NCBI GenBank assembly: GCA_014529675.2
Contig: CP076040.1
Coordinates: forward strand, 682,001-746,000
Source of the DNA: Opitutia bacterium ISCC 52
Lineage (GTDB): Bacteria; Verrucomicrobiota; Verrucomicrobiia; Opitutales; UBA2995
Length of the DNA: 64,000 bases
Direction of reading: 5' to 3'
Below, in pieces: positions 10,021-19,285 of this stretch (positions are counted from its first letter, which is position 1; each line of letters begins with the position of its first letter). The notes beneath the pieces are model-generated. The model had not been told where the DNA came from, made no database searches, and saw nothing but the letters and a program-made list of their open reading frames with translations. The translations under genes were made by a program, and so were the position numbers.

Positions 10021-11454
10021 ATGAATTATCACCCCGAGAATGAGCGCGTCTATACGCGTCGCGATTTCCTGAATCGTTGTGGCATGGGTATGGGGACTCT
10101 TGGCTTAGGCGCTTTATTTGGAAGTGAATTGTCGGCCTCAAGTTCCCAGGGGAATCCTACCTTAGCTGAGCGTGCGCCGCATTTCCAAGCCAAGGCCAAA
10201 CGAGTCATTCATATTTTTGCCAATGGAGGTCCGTCTCAGGTGGATACCTTCGACCCAAAGCCTATGTTACGTGAGTGGCATGGACGTCTGCTCCCCAATA
10301 AACTGAAGACGGAGCGAGTGACCGGTGCTGCGATGGGTTCTCCCTTTGAATTCAAACCATACGGCCAAAGTGGCACGGAGGTCAGTGAACTTTTTTCTCA
10401 TGTAGGTGAATGTGTGGACGACATCGCGGTGATCCGTTCCATGCATACTGATGTACCTAATCACGAGCCGTCCCTACTGATGATGAATTGTGGCGAGGCA
10501 CGGTTGCCACGTCCGAGTATGGGATCCTGGTTGACCTATGGATTGGGGACGGAGAATCAAAATTTGCCCGGCTTTCTTTCCATGTGTCCAAACGGCTTTC
10601 CTGTATCGGATGCCATGAACTGGCAGAACGCATTTCTACCTGGCATTTTTCAGGGGACCTATATCGACACCAAGCACGAAGATATTGAAAAGCTTTTGGA
10701 GAATATCCAAAACCATCACACCGGTTATGACGCTCAGCGGAAGCAACTGGATCTTTTGCAGAAGATAAATGCCTATCATGCTTCGAGTCGTCGGGATGAT
10801 GGGCGTCTTGATGCTCGTATCCAATCCTTTGAGTTGGCTTACCGAATGCAGATGGAAGCGACTGATGCTTTCGACATTACCCGCGAGCCAAAGCACATTC
10901 GTGAAATGTACGGCGAAGGTTTGCAGGCTCGTCAGCTCTTGGTCGCACGTCGATTAGCGGAGCGTGGTGTGAGATTTACTCAAGTGTGGACGGGGTATCG
11001 GCAGCCTTGGGACAATCACGACGATTTAGAGACACGCCATCGAAAGCTTGCGCAGGAATGCGACCAACCGATTGCGGCTTTACTAAAAGACCTCAAGATG
11101 CGTGGGATGCTTGAGGATACCTTGGTCATTTGGGGAGGGGAATTTGGACGGACCCCCGTGGTCGAACTGTCTGTTCCCGGAGCGAACCAAGGAAAGATGA
11201 ATGGTCGGGATCACAACAATCATGGCTTTTCTATGTGGATGGCAGGGGGAGGCGTGCGTGGTGGTTACGTGCATGGTGCAACCGATGAATTTGGATTCGC
11301 TGCTGTTGAAAACCGTGTTCATGTGCATGACCTGCATGCGACGATTCTTCATTTGATGGGATTTGATCATGAGAAACTCACCTACCGGTATGCGGGGCGA
11401 GACTTCCGACTGACAGACGTGCACGGAAATGTCGTTCATGAATTGATCGCTTAA
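10021..11454 (+). CDS. DUF1501 domain-containing protein (Tat-exported)
   Basis: 477 residues. The N terminus has a twin-arginine motif (TRRDFLNRCGMG) followed by a weakly hydrophobic stretch ending near LSASSS, as expected for Tat export. The body matches DUF1501, related to the alkaline phosphatase/sulfatase superfamily: HIFANGGPSQVDTFDPKP near the start, GEFGRTPVVE around residue 375 and a His-rich NHGFSMWMAGGG stretch. An AAGG sequence precedes the ATG. It is followed after 3 bp by the PSD1 gene, the standard pairing in Planctomycetes and Verrucomicrobia. The substrate is unknown; a link to polysaccharide or phosphonate use is speculation. Confidence 0.95.
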   Translation: MNYHPENERVYTRRDFLNRCGMGMGTLGLGALFGSELSASSSQGNPTLAERAPHFQAKAKRVIHIFANGGPSQVDTFDPKPMLREWHGRLLPNKLKTERVTGAAMGSPFEFKPYGQSGTEVSELFSHVGECVDDIAVIRSMHTDVPNHEPSLLMMNCGEARLPRPSMGSWLTYGLGTENQNLPGFLSMCPNGFPVSDAMNWQNAFLPGIFQGTYIDTKHEDIEKLLENIQNHHTGYDAQRKQLDLLQKINAYHASSRRDDGRLDARIQSFELAYRMQMEATDAFDITREPKHIREMYGEGLQARQLLVARRLAERGVRFTQVWTGYRQPWDNHDDLETRHRKLAQECDQPIAALLKDLKMRGMLEDTLVIWGGEFGRTPVVELSVPGANQGKMNGRDHNNHGFSMWMAGGGVRGGYVHGATDEFGFAAVENRVHVHDLHATILHLMGFDHEKLTYRYAGRDFRLTDVHGNVVHELIA

Positions 11455-11457
11455 AAG

Positions 11458-13788
11458 ATGATCAGGCCTATTTCATATCTGCTCACGCTTGGCTCTTTGA
11501 TACTGTTCCAAGGAACTGTCTTGGGAACGACGAAACTGGACCCAGCGTATGATATGTCGACGGCTGAAACTCATTGGGCATTTGTTCCTTTGGTAAAGCC
11601 ACAGGTTCCAGAAGCTCTGCGGCCAAGCGGGGGAAATGAGGTGGATGCATTCATTCTCGGAAAACTTAATGCTGAAGGCCTTCGGCAAGCAGACCCAACT
11701 GACAAGCGAACGCTCATCCGGCGGGTAACTTATGATCTGACGGGTTTGCCTCCCACCTACGAAGAGCTACATGCCTTTCTAAGCGATAATTCCGATGGCG
11801 CGTACGAACGCTTGGTTGAACGGCTACTTGCTTCGGAAGCTTACGGTGAGCGTTGGGCACGTCACTGGTTGGATGTGGCGCGATATGCAGATTCAAAGGG
11901 CATTTTTCGAAGAGGGCGTTACGCCTTTTCTCACACCTATCGCGATTATGTGATTCAAGCCTTCAATGAAGATAAACCTTACGACCAGTTTGTTCTAGAG
12001 CAGATCGCTGCGGACCAACTGGAGCTGGGAGAGGACAAAAGCGCTTTGGCTGCGATGGGTTTCCTTACCTTAGGTAGAACCTTTTTCGGGCGGAAGGACT
12101 ACATTATTGATGATCAAATCGATGTGGTTACCCGAGGGCTTCAAGGACTGACTGTGAGTTGCGCCCGTTGCCATGATCACAAATTTGATCCGATTCCCAT
12201 TAAAGACTATTATTCTTTGCATGGCATCTTTGCTTCTTCGCAAGATGCCAAGGAGCTTCCGGTCATCCGCCACCCTGATAATGAAGAGGATTATCAAGCT
12301 TACCTTGACGAGCAGGACCGCATTGACGCAGAGATTCGCGAAGTGACTGATAAGGTCATCGATACTTTTATCATAGAAGAGCGTTCGTTGACGGGCAGTC
12401 ATCTTGCTGCTGTGGATGAAGCACGAGCGATTGAAAGTGAAGACGACTTCAAAGTGTTTGCTGGATCGAAGGGAGTGTCGGACAGTATACTGCGCCTTTG
12501 GGTTGATTATTTTGAGCATGAATCTGCTGAGCAGCATACACTCATAAGAAGTTGGTTGGATTCACCGCTCGGTGAAAAGGCGCGCATAGAAGATTTCAAT
12601 CAACGCTTTGCGGAGGCGACCAAGGATGAGAGCGATGCCTACCCGGATATTAAGGCTTATTTTGATGAAGCTGATTTCCCCTTGAATCCTGACCGGGACG
12701 AGGTGGAAGTGTGGATCCGCAGAACGATTGGGGGAAAGACTGGGGACTTGTCAGGTGAAAAAATGGCTTTGGAATGGACTCATTCTGGGGCTCCTTTTCG
12801 AGCTCACATTTTAGAGGATATCCCTAAGCCGAAGAATTCCTCCGTCTACCTTCGAGGGAATCCGAAGAATCTTGGTGAAGAAGTTCCTCGTCAGTATCTG
12901 CAAGTCCTCGGGGAGAAGAACCCGCAGCCTTTCAATGAAGGCAGTGGACGTCTGGAATTAGCCCGTGCGATTGCCAGTGAGGATAATCCGCTGACGGCAC
13001 GAGTTTTTGTGAACCGTGTATGGGGTTGGCATATGGGTAAGGAAATTGTGGATACTCCCAGTGACTTTGGAGTCCGCACTCCGGAACCTGCTCAGATTGA
13101 CCTTTTGAACTGGTTGGCTTCCAGCTTTATTGAGTCGGGTTGGTCGATGAAGGCTTTGCATAGGTTGATCGTGCTTTCGAATACCTATCGGCTGTCCAGT
13201 TTGCCGATTGAAGAGACGCTCGCCCAAGACTCTTCAAATGTGCTCTGGCATTATTTTCCGAAAGCGCGGCTCGATTTCGAATCCATGCGAGACACTTTGC
13301 TTATGGTATCTGGTAATTTGGATCGAACCATGGGGGGACTCCAGGTCGACATCACTGATCCTACAACCAATCGCCGGACGGTTTACGCATACATCGACCG
13401 TCGAGATGTGCCAGGTATTTTTCGAACGTTCGACCATCCTAGCCCGGAGGCTACTTCACCAGCTCGGTTTGAAACCGTAGTCCCTCAGCAGGCTCTCTTT
13501 TTAATGAATAGTCCTTTCGTGATTGAGCAATCAAAGCATCTGGCACAACGATCTAAACTGGAAGCAGGTGAGATCCCGGAAGATCGTATTCGACACATTT
13601 ACCAAGTACTCTATCAACGTGAGGCGACAAGCGAAGAGGTCTTGGCTGGTTTGGAGTTTGTTGATCAAGCATCACAGTTGCCTACGAATGATGTGAGTGA
13701 AGAAGACTCTGAGCAGCAATCTTTGTCTTCTTGGGAACTGTACTCTCAGGTATTGTTATTCTCGAACGAGCTGATGTTCCTCGATTGA
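11458..13788 (+). CDS. PSD1 protein (DUF1549 + DUF1553)
   Basis: 776 residues. A signal peptide is visible (MIRPISYLLTLGSLILFQGT). DUF1549 covers about residues 45-260 and includes GERWARHWLDVARYADS and the conserved CARCHDHKFDPI segment, whose CxxCH resembles a heme-binding motif. DUF1553 covers about residues 480-760, with TARVFVNRVWGWHMGKEIV and ETVVPQQALFLMN. There is no separate planctomycete cytochrome domain (PSCyt1) at the N terminus, so this is the shorter form of the family. It is co-transcribed with the DUF1501 gene 3 bp upstream. The enzymatic role is not known. Confidence 0.95.
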   Translation: MIRPISYLLTLGSLILFQGTVLGTTKLDPAYDMSTAETHWAFVPLVKPQVPEALRPSGGNEVDAFILGKLNAEGLRQADPTDKRTLIRRVTYDLTGLPPTYEELHAFLSDNSDGAYERLVERLLASEAYGERWARHWLDVARYADSKGIFRRGRYAFSHTYRDYVIQAFNEDKPYDQFVLEQIAADQLELGEDKSALAAMGFLTLGRTFFGRKDYIIDDQIDVVTRGLQGLTVSCARCHDHKFDPIPIKDYYSLHGIFASSQDAKELPVIRHPDNEEDYQAYLDEQDRIDAEIREVTDKVIDTFIIEERSLTGSHLAAVDEARAIESEDDFKVFAGSKGVSDSILRLWVDYFEHESAEQHTLIRSWLDSPLGEKARIEDFNQRFAEATKDESDAYPDIKAYFDEADFPLNPDRDEVEVWIRRTIGGKTGDLSGEKMALEWTHSGAPFRAHILEDIPKPKNSSVYLRGNPKNLGEEVPRQYLQVLGEKNPQPFNEGSGRLELARAIASEDNPLTARVFVNRVWGWHMGKEIVDTPSDFGVRTPEPAQIDLLNWLASSFIESGWSMKALHRLIVLSNTYRLSSLPIEETLAQDSSNVLWHYFPKARLDFESMRDTLLMVSGNLDRTMGGLQVDITDPTTNRRTVYAYIDRRDVPGIFRTFDHPSPEATSPARFETVVPQQALFLMNSPFVIEQSKHLAQRSKLEAGEIPEDRIRHIYQVLYQREATSEEVLAGLEFVDQASQLPTNDVSEEDSEQQSLSSWELYSQVLLFSNELMFLD

Positions 13789-13841
13789 GCCGTTACTGAG
13801 AATTCAATTGCACGAACAAGTGCTTCTGTTACTTCAGAAAT

Positions 13842-14776
13842 ATGCCGATTCTAGATAGTGTATACGAACACCTTCCTCGTTACCTTCCGGTGATCATCAT
13901 CGCCTTTGTGGTGTTTGTCGCGCTTCGGTTGATCCGGTGGCTGTGGTTAGAAAAGAAATTTGATACCTTTTCCGATCACAAAATTGTGCCTCAGATTCTG
14001 ATGCTCGGATTGAATCTGGTAGGGCTCGTCTTAATCGTCCTCGCTCTACCAATCAGTGATAATTTGCGGGGGCAGATCTTAAGTCTTTTTGGATTATTAC
14101 TTACCGGTGTGATGGCTTTATCTTCGGCAACTTTTGTGTCGAATCTGTTTGGGGGGTCTATGCTCAGGTTAACTCGAAGTTTTCGTATCGGTGATTATAT
14201 TCGGGTTGGAGAGCAATTTGGAAGAGTGTCTGAACGTGGGTTTTTCCATACGGAGATCCAAACGGTTGACCGAGATCTCACGACATTCCCAAATCTGTAT
14301 CTCATAACGAATCCTGTCACTGTAGTTCATAAGTCAGTACTATCATTTCAGCGACTATTTCTTTAGGCTACGATATCTCACACACTCGTATTGAGCGGCT
14401 CCTCAATTTAGCTGCCGAGAAGGTAGGGCTCGATGACCCGTATGTGCATGTCATGGAGCTGGGAAATTTCTCGATCAGCTACAAAGTGTTTGGGTTTCTG
14501 CAGGTCACAAAAAACATAATTGCCGCTCGGTCGGATCTTAATAAATCTATTCTGGATACCTTGCACGCGGATGGCGTGGAAATAGTTTCACCAAGCTTTA
14601 TGAATCAACGCCTTCAGAAAGAGGGCGTTGTTTTTATTCCGGATGCCAAGGTGTCCCAGCCTCCTGTAAGGAAAGAGGAAAAGAAGTCTGCTGAAGCGAT
14701 CGTTTTCGACAAGGCTGAGGAAGCCGCCGCACAAGCTTATGAAGAGAGAGAAAATTCCGAAGAGGATAATCCCTAG
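13842..14776 (+). pseudogene. MscS-family mechanosensitive channel, frameshifted
   Basis: Two ORF pieces in different frames together make one MscS-like protein of about 311 residues. The first frame (13842-14366) gives three hydrophobic segments and the MscS beta domain (FGGSMLRLTRSFRIGDYIRV) up to NPVTVVHKS, then runs into unrelated residues and a stop. From 14339 another frame supplies the expected continuation (TIISATISLGYDISHTRIE) and runs to a TAG at 14776. One missing base at about 14336-14338, probably a G in a GG pair, restores a normal VHKSGTIISAT junction. The tail is Glu/Ala-rich. Either a real pseudogene or a sequence error. It converges on a second MscS-like gene. Confidence 0.85.
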
Positions 14777-14778
14777 GA

Positions 14779-15614
14779 TTAACTTTCCCTGACGATACGC
14801 ACGTCGCGTTGTGGGAAAGGGATGCCAATATTGGCAGCCTTTAGCTCTTTGAATACGGCGAGGTTAGCTCTATAAATAGCCTTGTGGTAATCGTTTTAGG
14901 CACCCAATAGCGGTAGCCAATGTTGATAGAAGAATCGGCAAATTCTTCAATGCCTACTTCGGGCTCGTTTTCCTGATTGATGCCCTCTGTTTCAGACAGT
15001 GCTTTTTGTACGGCCTGGATAGCGACTTCTGGATCTGCTTCGTATTCAATTCCGACTACGCCTTCTGCAACGCGACATTCGTAGGAGTTGCTGAGGATCT
15101 CACCTAGAACGCGACGATTGGGGATGGTTATTAACTCTCCGTCTTCTGCCTTCAGCTGAGTGTATCCTAAATGTATGCCATCAGCCAAGCCGGTGACAGC
15201 GCCGCGCTCATCCAGAACCGTCAGGGTGTCATTTACGGTGAAGGGTCTTGTGATGATGAGAACAATACCCGCTCCGTATTTTGAAATAGGGCCTTGAACA
15301 GCCAAACTTAAACCCAAGGCACTGGCTCCTAAGAGGGCTACAAAAGGGGCGATTTCTATCCCCAGTTTATTGAGGGCGATGACCATGAATATGACGACAA
15401 CGAGAAGTTTCGTAACGCCGGCAAAGAACCGTTCTAGAGTAACATCTATGTTTCTCTTTTTGCAGATCTTGGTGACAACACGGCCGAGCATTCCACCGAT
15501 GATGAATCCTACAATGAGAATTATTATGCCACCTATAATCTGGAAGCTGTAGTTTACAAAAAACTCAATTACGGTGTCTAAAATCTTCTGAAGCTGATCA
15601 ATTTCCTCGTTCAT
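14779..15614 (-). pseudogene. MscS-family small channel, frameshifted near C terminus
   Basis: From the ATG at 15614 the frame encodes a canonical small MscS protein: N-terminal helix and TM segments, the pore-lining Gly/Ala-rich helix (ASALGLSLAVQGPISKYGAG), the beta domain (RPFTVNDTLTVLDERG) and IPNRRVLGEILSNS. After YRYWVPK the frame shifts and stops at 14841. In the adjacent frame the expected C-terminal end continues (DYHKAIYRANLAVFKELK, then IPFPQRDVRIVRES) to a TAA at 14781-14779. One lost base near 14889-14896 explains this. The intact protein would be about 278 residues. A sequence error cannot be excluded. Confidence 0.88.
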
Positions 15615-15637
15615 CAGTTTTCATCGTAGAGTTAGTC

Positions 15638-15820
15638 GTGGGTTTGGTATTTATAGCAGAAGCCTTTCTGTTGATGTTTCTTTTCGCGTTTCTGATTGCG
15701 AAGCTTGGTTGGAAACGACCGGGGTGGTTGCTGTTTATCGTATTTTCCATACTCGGGAGTATGGCTTTTGCGGTTCCATTTATGCTCTACTTTCAACTCA
15801 GAAAAGAGAGAGTTGAATAA
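15638..15820 (+). CDS. Small two-helix membrane protein
   Basis: 60 residues from a GTG start; no ATG is available upstream. The sequence is almost entirely two hydrophobic helices (residues ~3-22 and ~28-52) joined by a short basic loop (KLGWKRPG), with a charged C terminus (LRKERVE). It starts 24 bp from the divergent MscS-like start and ends 30 bp before the GPP34-like gene. I do not recognise a family. Coding status rests only on length, hydrophobic pattern and position. Confidence 0.5.
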   Translation: MGLVFIAEAFLLMFLFAFLIAKLGWKRPGWLLFIVFSILGSMAFAVPFMLYFQLRKERVE

Positions 15821-15850
15821 TTTCTATGTCCAGTGGTTTATTAGGGTAAT

Positions 15851-16144
15851 ATGGTAGACGCTAAACTCTCAATTTCTGAGGAACTACTCCTCTTGGCAAT
15901 GGACGACGAAAAAGGAAAGCTGGTTAGCCCGTCCATTGACGGTTTGCTTACTCTTATCGGTACGGCGAAGCTCGAAAACGTGGTGTTTCCCAAGGGCAAG
16001 GCAAAAGGCGCCAAAAAACTCATCGCCGATCTCAAGAAAGATGACGCGATCGGTTCCGCTATTTCCTCCGCCATCTCAGGGCTTGAGGCCGCGATTACGG
16101 TCGCGATCATTGCTTCAGTGGCAGCGTCTTCTGCGGGGAGTTAG
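15851..16144 (+). CDS. Mini GPP34-like protein
   Basis: 97 residues. The opening (LSISEELLLLAMDDEKGKLV) closely matches the start of GPP34 (GOLPH3-like) proteins, and the end (GLEAAITVAIIASVAA) resembles the C-terminal Ala/Ile helix of that family. The whole middle of a normal GPP34 domain (usual total over 200 residues) is absent. In eukaryotes GPP34 proteins bind phosphoinositides; bacterial members are poorly characterised. An AGGG sequence lies just upstream of the ATG. It could be a naturally short variant or an internally deleted remnant. It converges on nuo operon 1. Confidence 0.65.
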   Translation: MVDAKLSISEELLLLAMDDEKGKLVSPSIDGLLTLIGTAKLENVVFPKGKAKGAKKLIADLKKDDAIGSAISSAISGLEAAITVAIIASVAASSAGS

Positions 16145-16208
16145 GTGAACAAGCTGCTAGTCATTTGAATATTAACTTCCTACTTCCTGTCTACGATCCT
16201 AACTCATC

Positions 16209-16311
16209 TGTAGGAGCAAACTTGTTCGCGACTCAAACGTAGATATAGGTGCAGGTCGGGAAATACCAAGGCTTTAGCCGACAGCCAAGCGAAATACCGT
16301 TTGCTCCTACA
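16209..16311. repeat. Inverted repeat element (13-bp arms) overlapping nuoN stop
   Basis: Perfect 13-bp inverted arms: TGTAGGAGCAAAC at 16209-16221 and GTTTGCTCCTACA at 16299-16311. Between them is GC-richer sequence including GGCTTTAGCCGAC, itself partly palindromic. The layout resembles REP-doublet/BIME-like intergenic elements. The right arm supplies the TAG stop codon of nuoN (16307-16309). A hexamer TAACTC (16199-16204 and 16314-16319 area) flanks the element. It fills the space between convergent genes and may also act in mRNA 3'-end protection or termination. Confidence 0.7.
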
Positions 16312-17788
16312 AATAACTCGCAATAAATTCGACCAATCCTGTGGGATATATTCCCAGACCAACGGTTAGAACAGCTAACACGATCAGGCCAAGGCCTTCC
16401 AGCTTACCCACTTGAATGGAGGAAAGCGTAGGGTTGTCATTCGATACGAGGAAGGCCTTCAACACTTTGACGTAGTAAAAAAGTGACACCGCAGACATCA
16501 TGAGTGCGACTGAGATGAGCCAGTAGAATCCTTCGTTCCAGGTTGTGATCTCTGGTTGCGATCCTATTGCAGCCATAAAGAGATAGAGCTTTCCAAAGAA
16601 GCCGGACAATGGAGGAATTCCTGCCAGCGACAGGATAAAAATCATGAACAACAGACTCAGTCGTGGATTCTGTTTCCAGCATCCATTGAAATCATCGATG
16701 TTAGCTTCACGACCCAGTCGATCGTTGATGATGCCGATAATGGTAAATGCTCCGAGGGTCGCGCAGGAATAAATGATGGTATAAAATAGGATGGAAACGT
16801 AACCTTCCTTGTTCGCACTGAGTAGGCCGATAAGGATGTAACCTGCGTGAGCTACACTGGAATAGGCGAGTAGTCGCTTGACGCAGGTCTGCCGGAGAGC
16901 TCCGATATTTCCTAGCACCATACTAATAACCGAAATCACAACCAGACTGGTGATCAGAGTTTCTCGATGGATTGAGTGCTCCAATAACGGACCAAACAAT
17001 TGAATGAGGACAAAGAAGCTGGCGATCTTTGATCCGGTAGCGATCCAGGCGGCAACAGGAACGGGTGCGCACTGATACGTATCGGGTGCCCACAGGTGAA
17101 ATGGGGCGGCAGCGATTTTAAAACCAAGGCCGACCACAATTCCCGTCGCAGCGATCAATAGATAGCTGGCCGGTGCTTGCCCTGATTGAAGGGCTGCTGT
17201 GATGTCGGCAAAGTTTAAGGCGTGCGTTGCTCCGTAAAGATAGCTCAGGCCATAAAGAAGAAAGGCGGATGAAACTCCTCCAATGGCAAAATACTTAACA
17301 CCCGCTTCGACCGAAAAATCTTTTTTGTTTTGAAAGGCAGTGAGTCCGTATAGGCTCAGCGAGATCAGTTCGAGAGCCACAAAGAACATGATCAGGTTCT
17401 GAGCTGTAATGACAAAACCCATACCAAGCGTACTCAGTAGGATCAGTCCAAAATACTCACTGACATGTTGGTTGGGGACTTGGGGTTTGGAAAACTGGAT
17501 GACAAACAAAGCCAAAACGAAAACCAATGCTTTGAAACCCAGTGTGAGTGGCGTCAGCACGAGTTGCCCGTCCCAATTGGTCGGTGCTTCAGTCGCGCAG
17601 CAGTATTGCCAAATGACTCCAGCCAGTCCGAGCAGGAGTGCAATCGAAGAAAGTGTCGCGGCCTTATTGGCGCGGGTCGTCAGATCCTTGTCTTTAAACT
17701 TGGTGTAGTCATAGCCGAGTGCCAGGAACATGCCGAGGACAACGATCAAGTCCGGTAGGGCGGCGAAAAATAGTTCTGAATAGCTCAT
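16307..17788 (-). CDS. nuoN: NADH-quinone oxidoreductase subunit N (operon 1)
   Basis: 493 residues, about 14 membrane helices. This is an antiporter-like proton-pumping subunit of complex I. It shows the conserved Glu helix (FFVALELISLSLYGL), the pump lysine in GLGFKIAAAPFHLWAPDTYQ and the lysine in KRLLAYSSVAHAGYILIG. It is the last gene of nuo operon 1, 9 bp after the second nuoM. Its stop codon lies inside the inverted repeat at 16209-16311, so the extreme C terminus (SYL) may have been altered by that element. Confidence 0.96.
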   Translation of the reverse strand: MSYSELFFAALPDLIVVLGMFLALGYDYTKFKDKDLTTRANKAATLSSIALLLGLAGVIWQYCCATEAPTNWDGQLVLTPLTLGFKALVFVLALFVIQFSKPQVPNQHVSEYFGLILLSTLGMGFVITAQNLIMFFVALELISLSLYGLTAFQNKKDFSVEAGVKYFAIGGVSSAFLLYGLSYLYGATHALNFADITAALQSGQAPASYLLIAATGIVVGLGFKIAAAPFHLWAPDTYQCAPVPVAAWIATGSKIASFFVLIQLFGPLLEHSIHRETLITSLVVISVISMVLGNIGALRQTCVKRLLAYSSVAHAGYILIGLLSANKEGYVSILFYTIIYSCATLGAFTIIGIINDRLGREANIDDFNGCWKQNPRLSLLFMIFILSLAGIPPLSGFFGKLYLFMAAIGSQPEITTWNEGFYWLISVALMMSAVSLFYYVKVLKAFLVSNDNPTLSSIQVGKLEGLGLIVLAVLTVGLGIYPTGLVEFIASYL

Positions 17789-17797
17789 CTCAGATAC

Positions 17798-19285
17798 TTA
17801 TTTGGCGGCGGTGGCTAGGGCCTCCAGGATCGGAGCCAAGCTCGGTTCGAGGATGGCGGTTAATAAATTGGGGTAGATGCCGATCGCTACGGCAAATAAC
17901 AATAGGATGCCACAACCCGCTCGTTCGGCGACGGTCATCGGCGCGTAAACTTCATTCGGGTTGTTTGATGGCGATGACCTGAAAAAGGCTTCGTGAATCT
18001 TGACCAAGGTATAAGTGAAAGTGGCAAGTATGCCGAATCCAGCCAAGATGATGATCCAGATAGAGAACTGTCCTTGATGCCACGTGCCGATAAGAACGTG
18101 TAGTTCGGAAACAAAACCACTAAATCCAGGTAAGCCCATGGAGGCCAATCCTGCCACGATGAACACCCAACAGATGCCCGGCATGCGCTGCATCAAGTTG
18201 TGAAATTGATCCAGCTGTCTGGTATGAGTGCGCGAGTAAATGACCGTACCGACGATGGCGAAGAGCAGGGCTCCAATGATGCCGTGAGAGAACATTTGTA
18301 AAGATGCACCCATCAGGCCGACTTCATTTAACGTCGCCAGTCCCAGTAGGACAAAGCCCATGTGACTTACACTCGAGTAACCAATGACGTATTTAAAATC
18401 TTTCTGCACCAAGGCAATCAATGCGCCATAGACGATGTTGATGACTGCAATCCAACCGATGGCATGTGCCCAATAAATGGCTCCTTCTGGTAGCAGACCG
18501 ATCGCAACACGGAGGCATCCGTAAGCCCCCAGTTTCATCACAACGCCGGCCAACAGCATGGAAGCTGCAGTGGGTGCCGCAACGTGACCAGTGGGAGCCC
18601 AGGTGTGGAATGGCCACATGCCGGCCAATATGCCAAACCCAATAAACAGGATGGGAAATACAACGACTTGAAACTGCGTGGAGAAGTCTCCTTCAGCCAT
18701 GAGTTCTATCAGATCAAAGGTATTTAGCCCTGAGCCAAAGTAGAGGGCAATCAGTCCCAGCAAAGCAACGGCTGATCCGACAAAGGAATACAGCACCAGC
18801 TTCATCGCAGCGTAGGTCTTCTTTCCGCTTCCCCAGATCGCGATGATAAAGTACTTGGGGACGATAGCTATTTCGTAGAAGACAAAGAGGAGGAACAGAT
18901 CGAGTGACAGAAAAACGCCAAACACCCCGCCGATCAGCGCAAAATAGTAAGCGTAGAATTGGTTAGGTCTGTCCTTTAATTCCCAGGAAAAGAGTACTCC
19001 GCAAATGGCGATCAGTCCGGTCAGAATGAGCAAGCTGATACTGAGTCCATCGACCCCGATTTTAAATTTCGCACCAATGGCCGGTATCCAGTCCAGGTCG
19101 ATGACTTGTTGGAAAACTGCCGATCCGGCATTGAGGTATTGGAAGTAACAGACAACGGCCGCGCCAAAGGTAGACACTGCTGTGAGCAATGCCAGGTTTC
19201 GGATCAGCTTATTGTTCTTTGCCGGTATAAACCCGATCACCGCGGCACCGAGGAAGCTGATAATGACTGTAAGAAAAGCGATCAT
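17798..19285 (-). CDS. nuoM: NADH-quinone oxidoreductase subunit M, second copy (operon 1)
   Basis: 495 residues, an antiporter-like complex I subunit. The conserved Glu of TM5 is present (VFYEIAIVPKYFIIA), as is the lysine in SMLLAGVVMKLGAYG. At the place of the usual TM7 lysine the sequence reads FIGFGILAGMWPFHTW, where the aligned residue appears to be Leu. It directly abuts the first nuoM (19286), and the two NuoM proteins are clearly different paralogues, not a recent tandem copy. Two NuoM genes next to each other with an elongated NuoL are the mark of '2M' complex I. Confidence 0.93.
   Translation of the reverse strand: MIAFLTVIISFLGAAVIGFIPAKNNKLIRNLALLTAVSTFGAAVVCYFQYLNAGSAVFQQVIDLDWIPAIGAKFKIGVDGLSISLLILTGLIAICGVLFSWELKDRPNQFYAYYFALIGGVFGVFLSLDLFLLFVFYEIAIVPKYFIIAIWGSGKKTYAAMKLVLYSFVGSAVALLGLIALYFGSGLNTFDLIELMAEGDFSTQFQVVVFPILFIGFGILAGMWPFHTWAPTGHVAAPTAASMLLAGVVMKLGAYGCLRVAIGLLPEGAIYWAHAIGWIAVINIVYGALIALVQKDFKYVIGYSSVSHMGFVLLGLATLNEVGLMGASLQMFSHGIIGALLFAIVGTVIYSRTHTRQLDQFHNLMQRMPGICWVFIVAGLASMGLPGFSGFVSELHVLIGTWHQGQFSIWIIILAGFGILATFTYTLVKIHEAFFRSSPSNNPNEVYAPMTVAERAGCGILLLFAVAIGIYPNLLTAILEPSLAPILEALATAAK

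Noticed and set aside
12070-12537. A 155-residue minus-strand frame
   Set aside because: It is antisense to the PSD1 gene and contains no domain signal.
14341-14366. The end of the first MscS frame (LSFQRLFL) as a real C terminus
   Set aside because: The other frame continues with conserved MscS sequence, so this end is the product of a frameshift.
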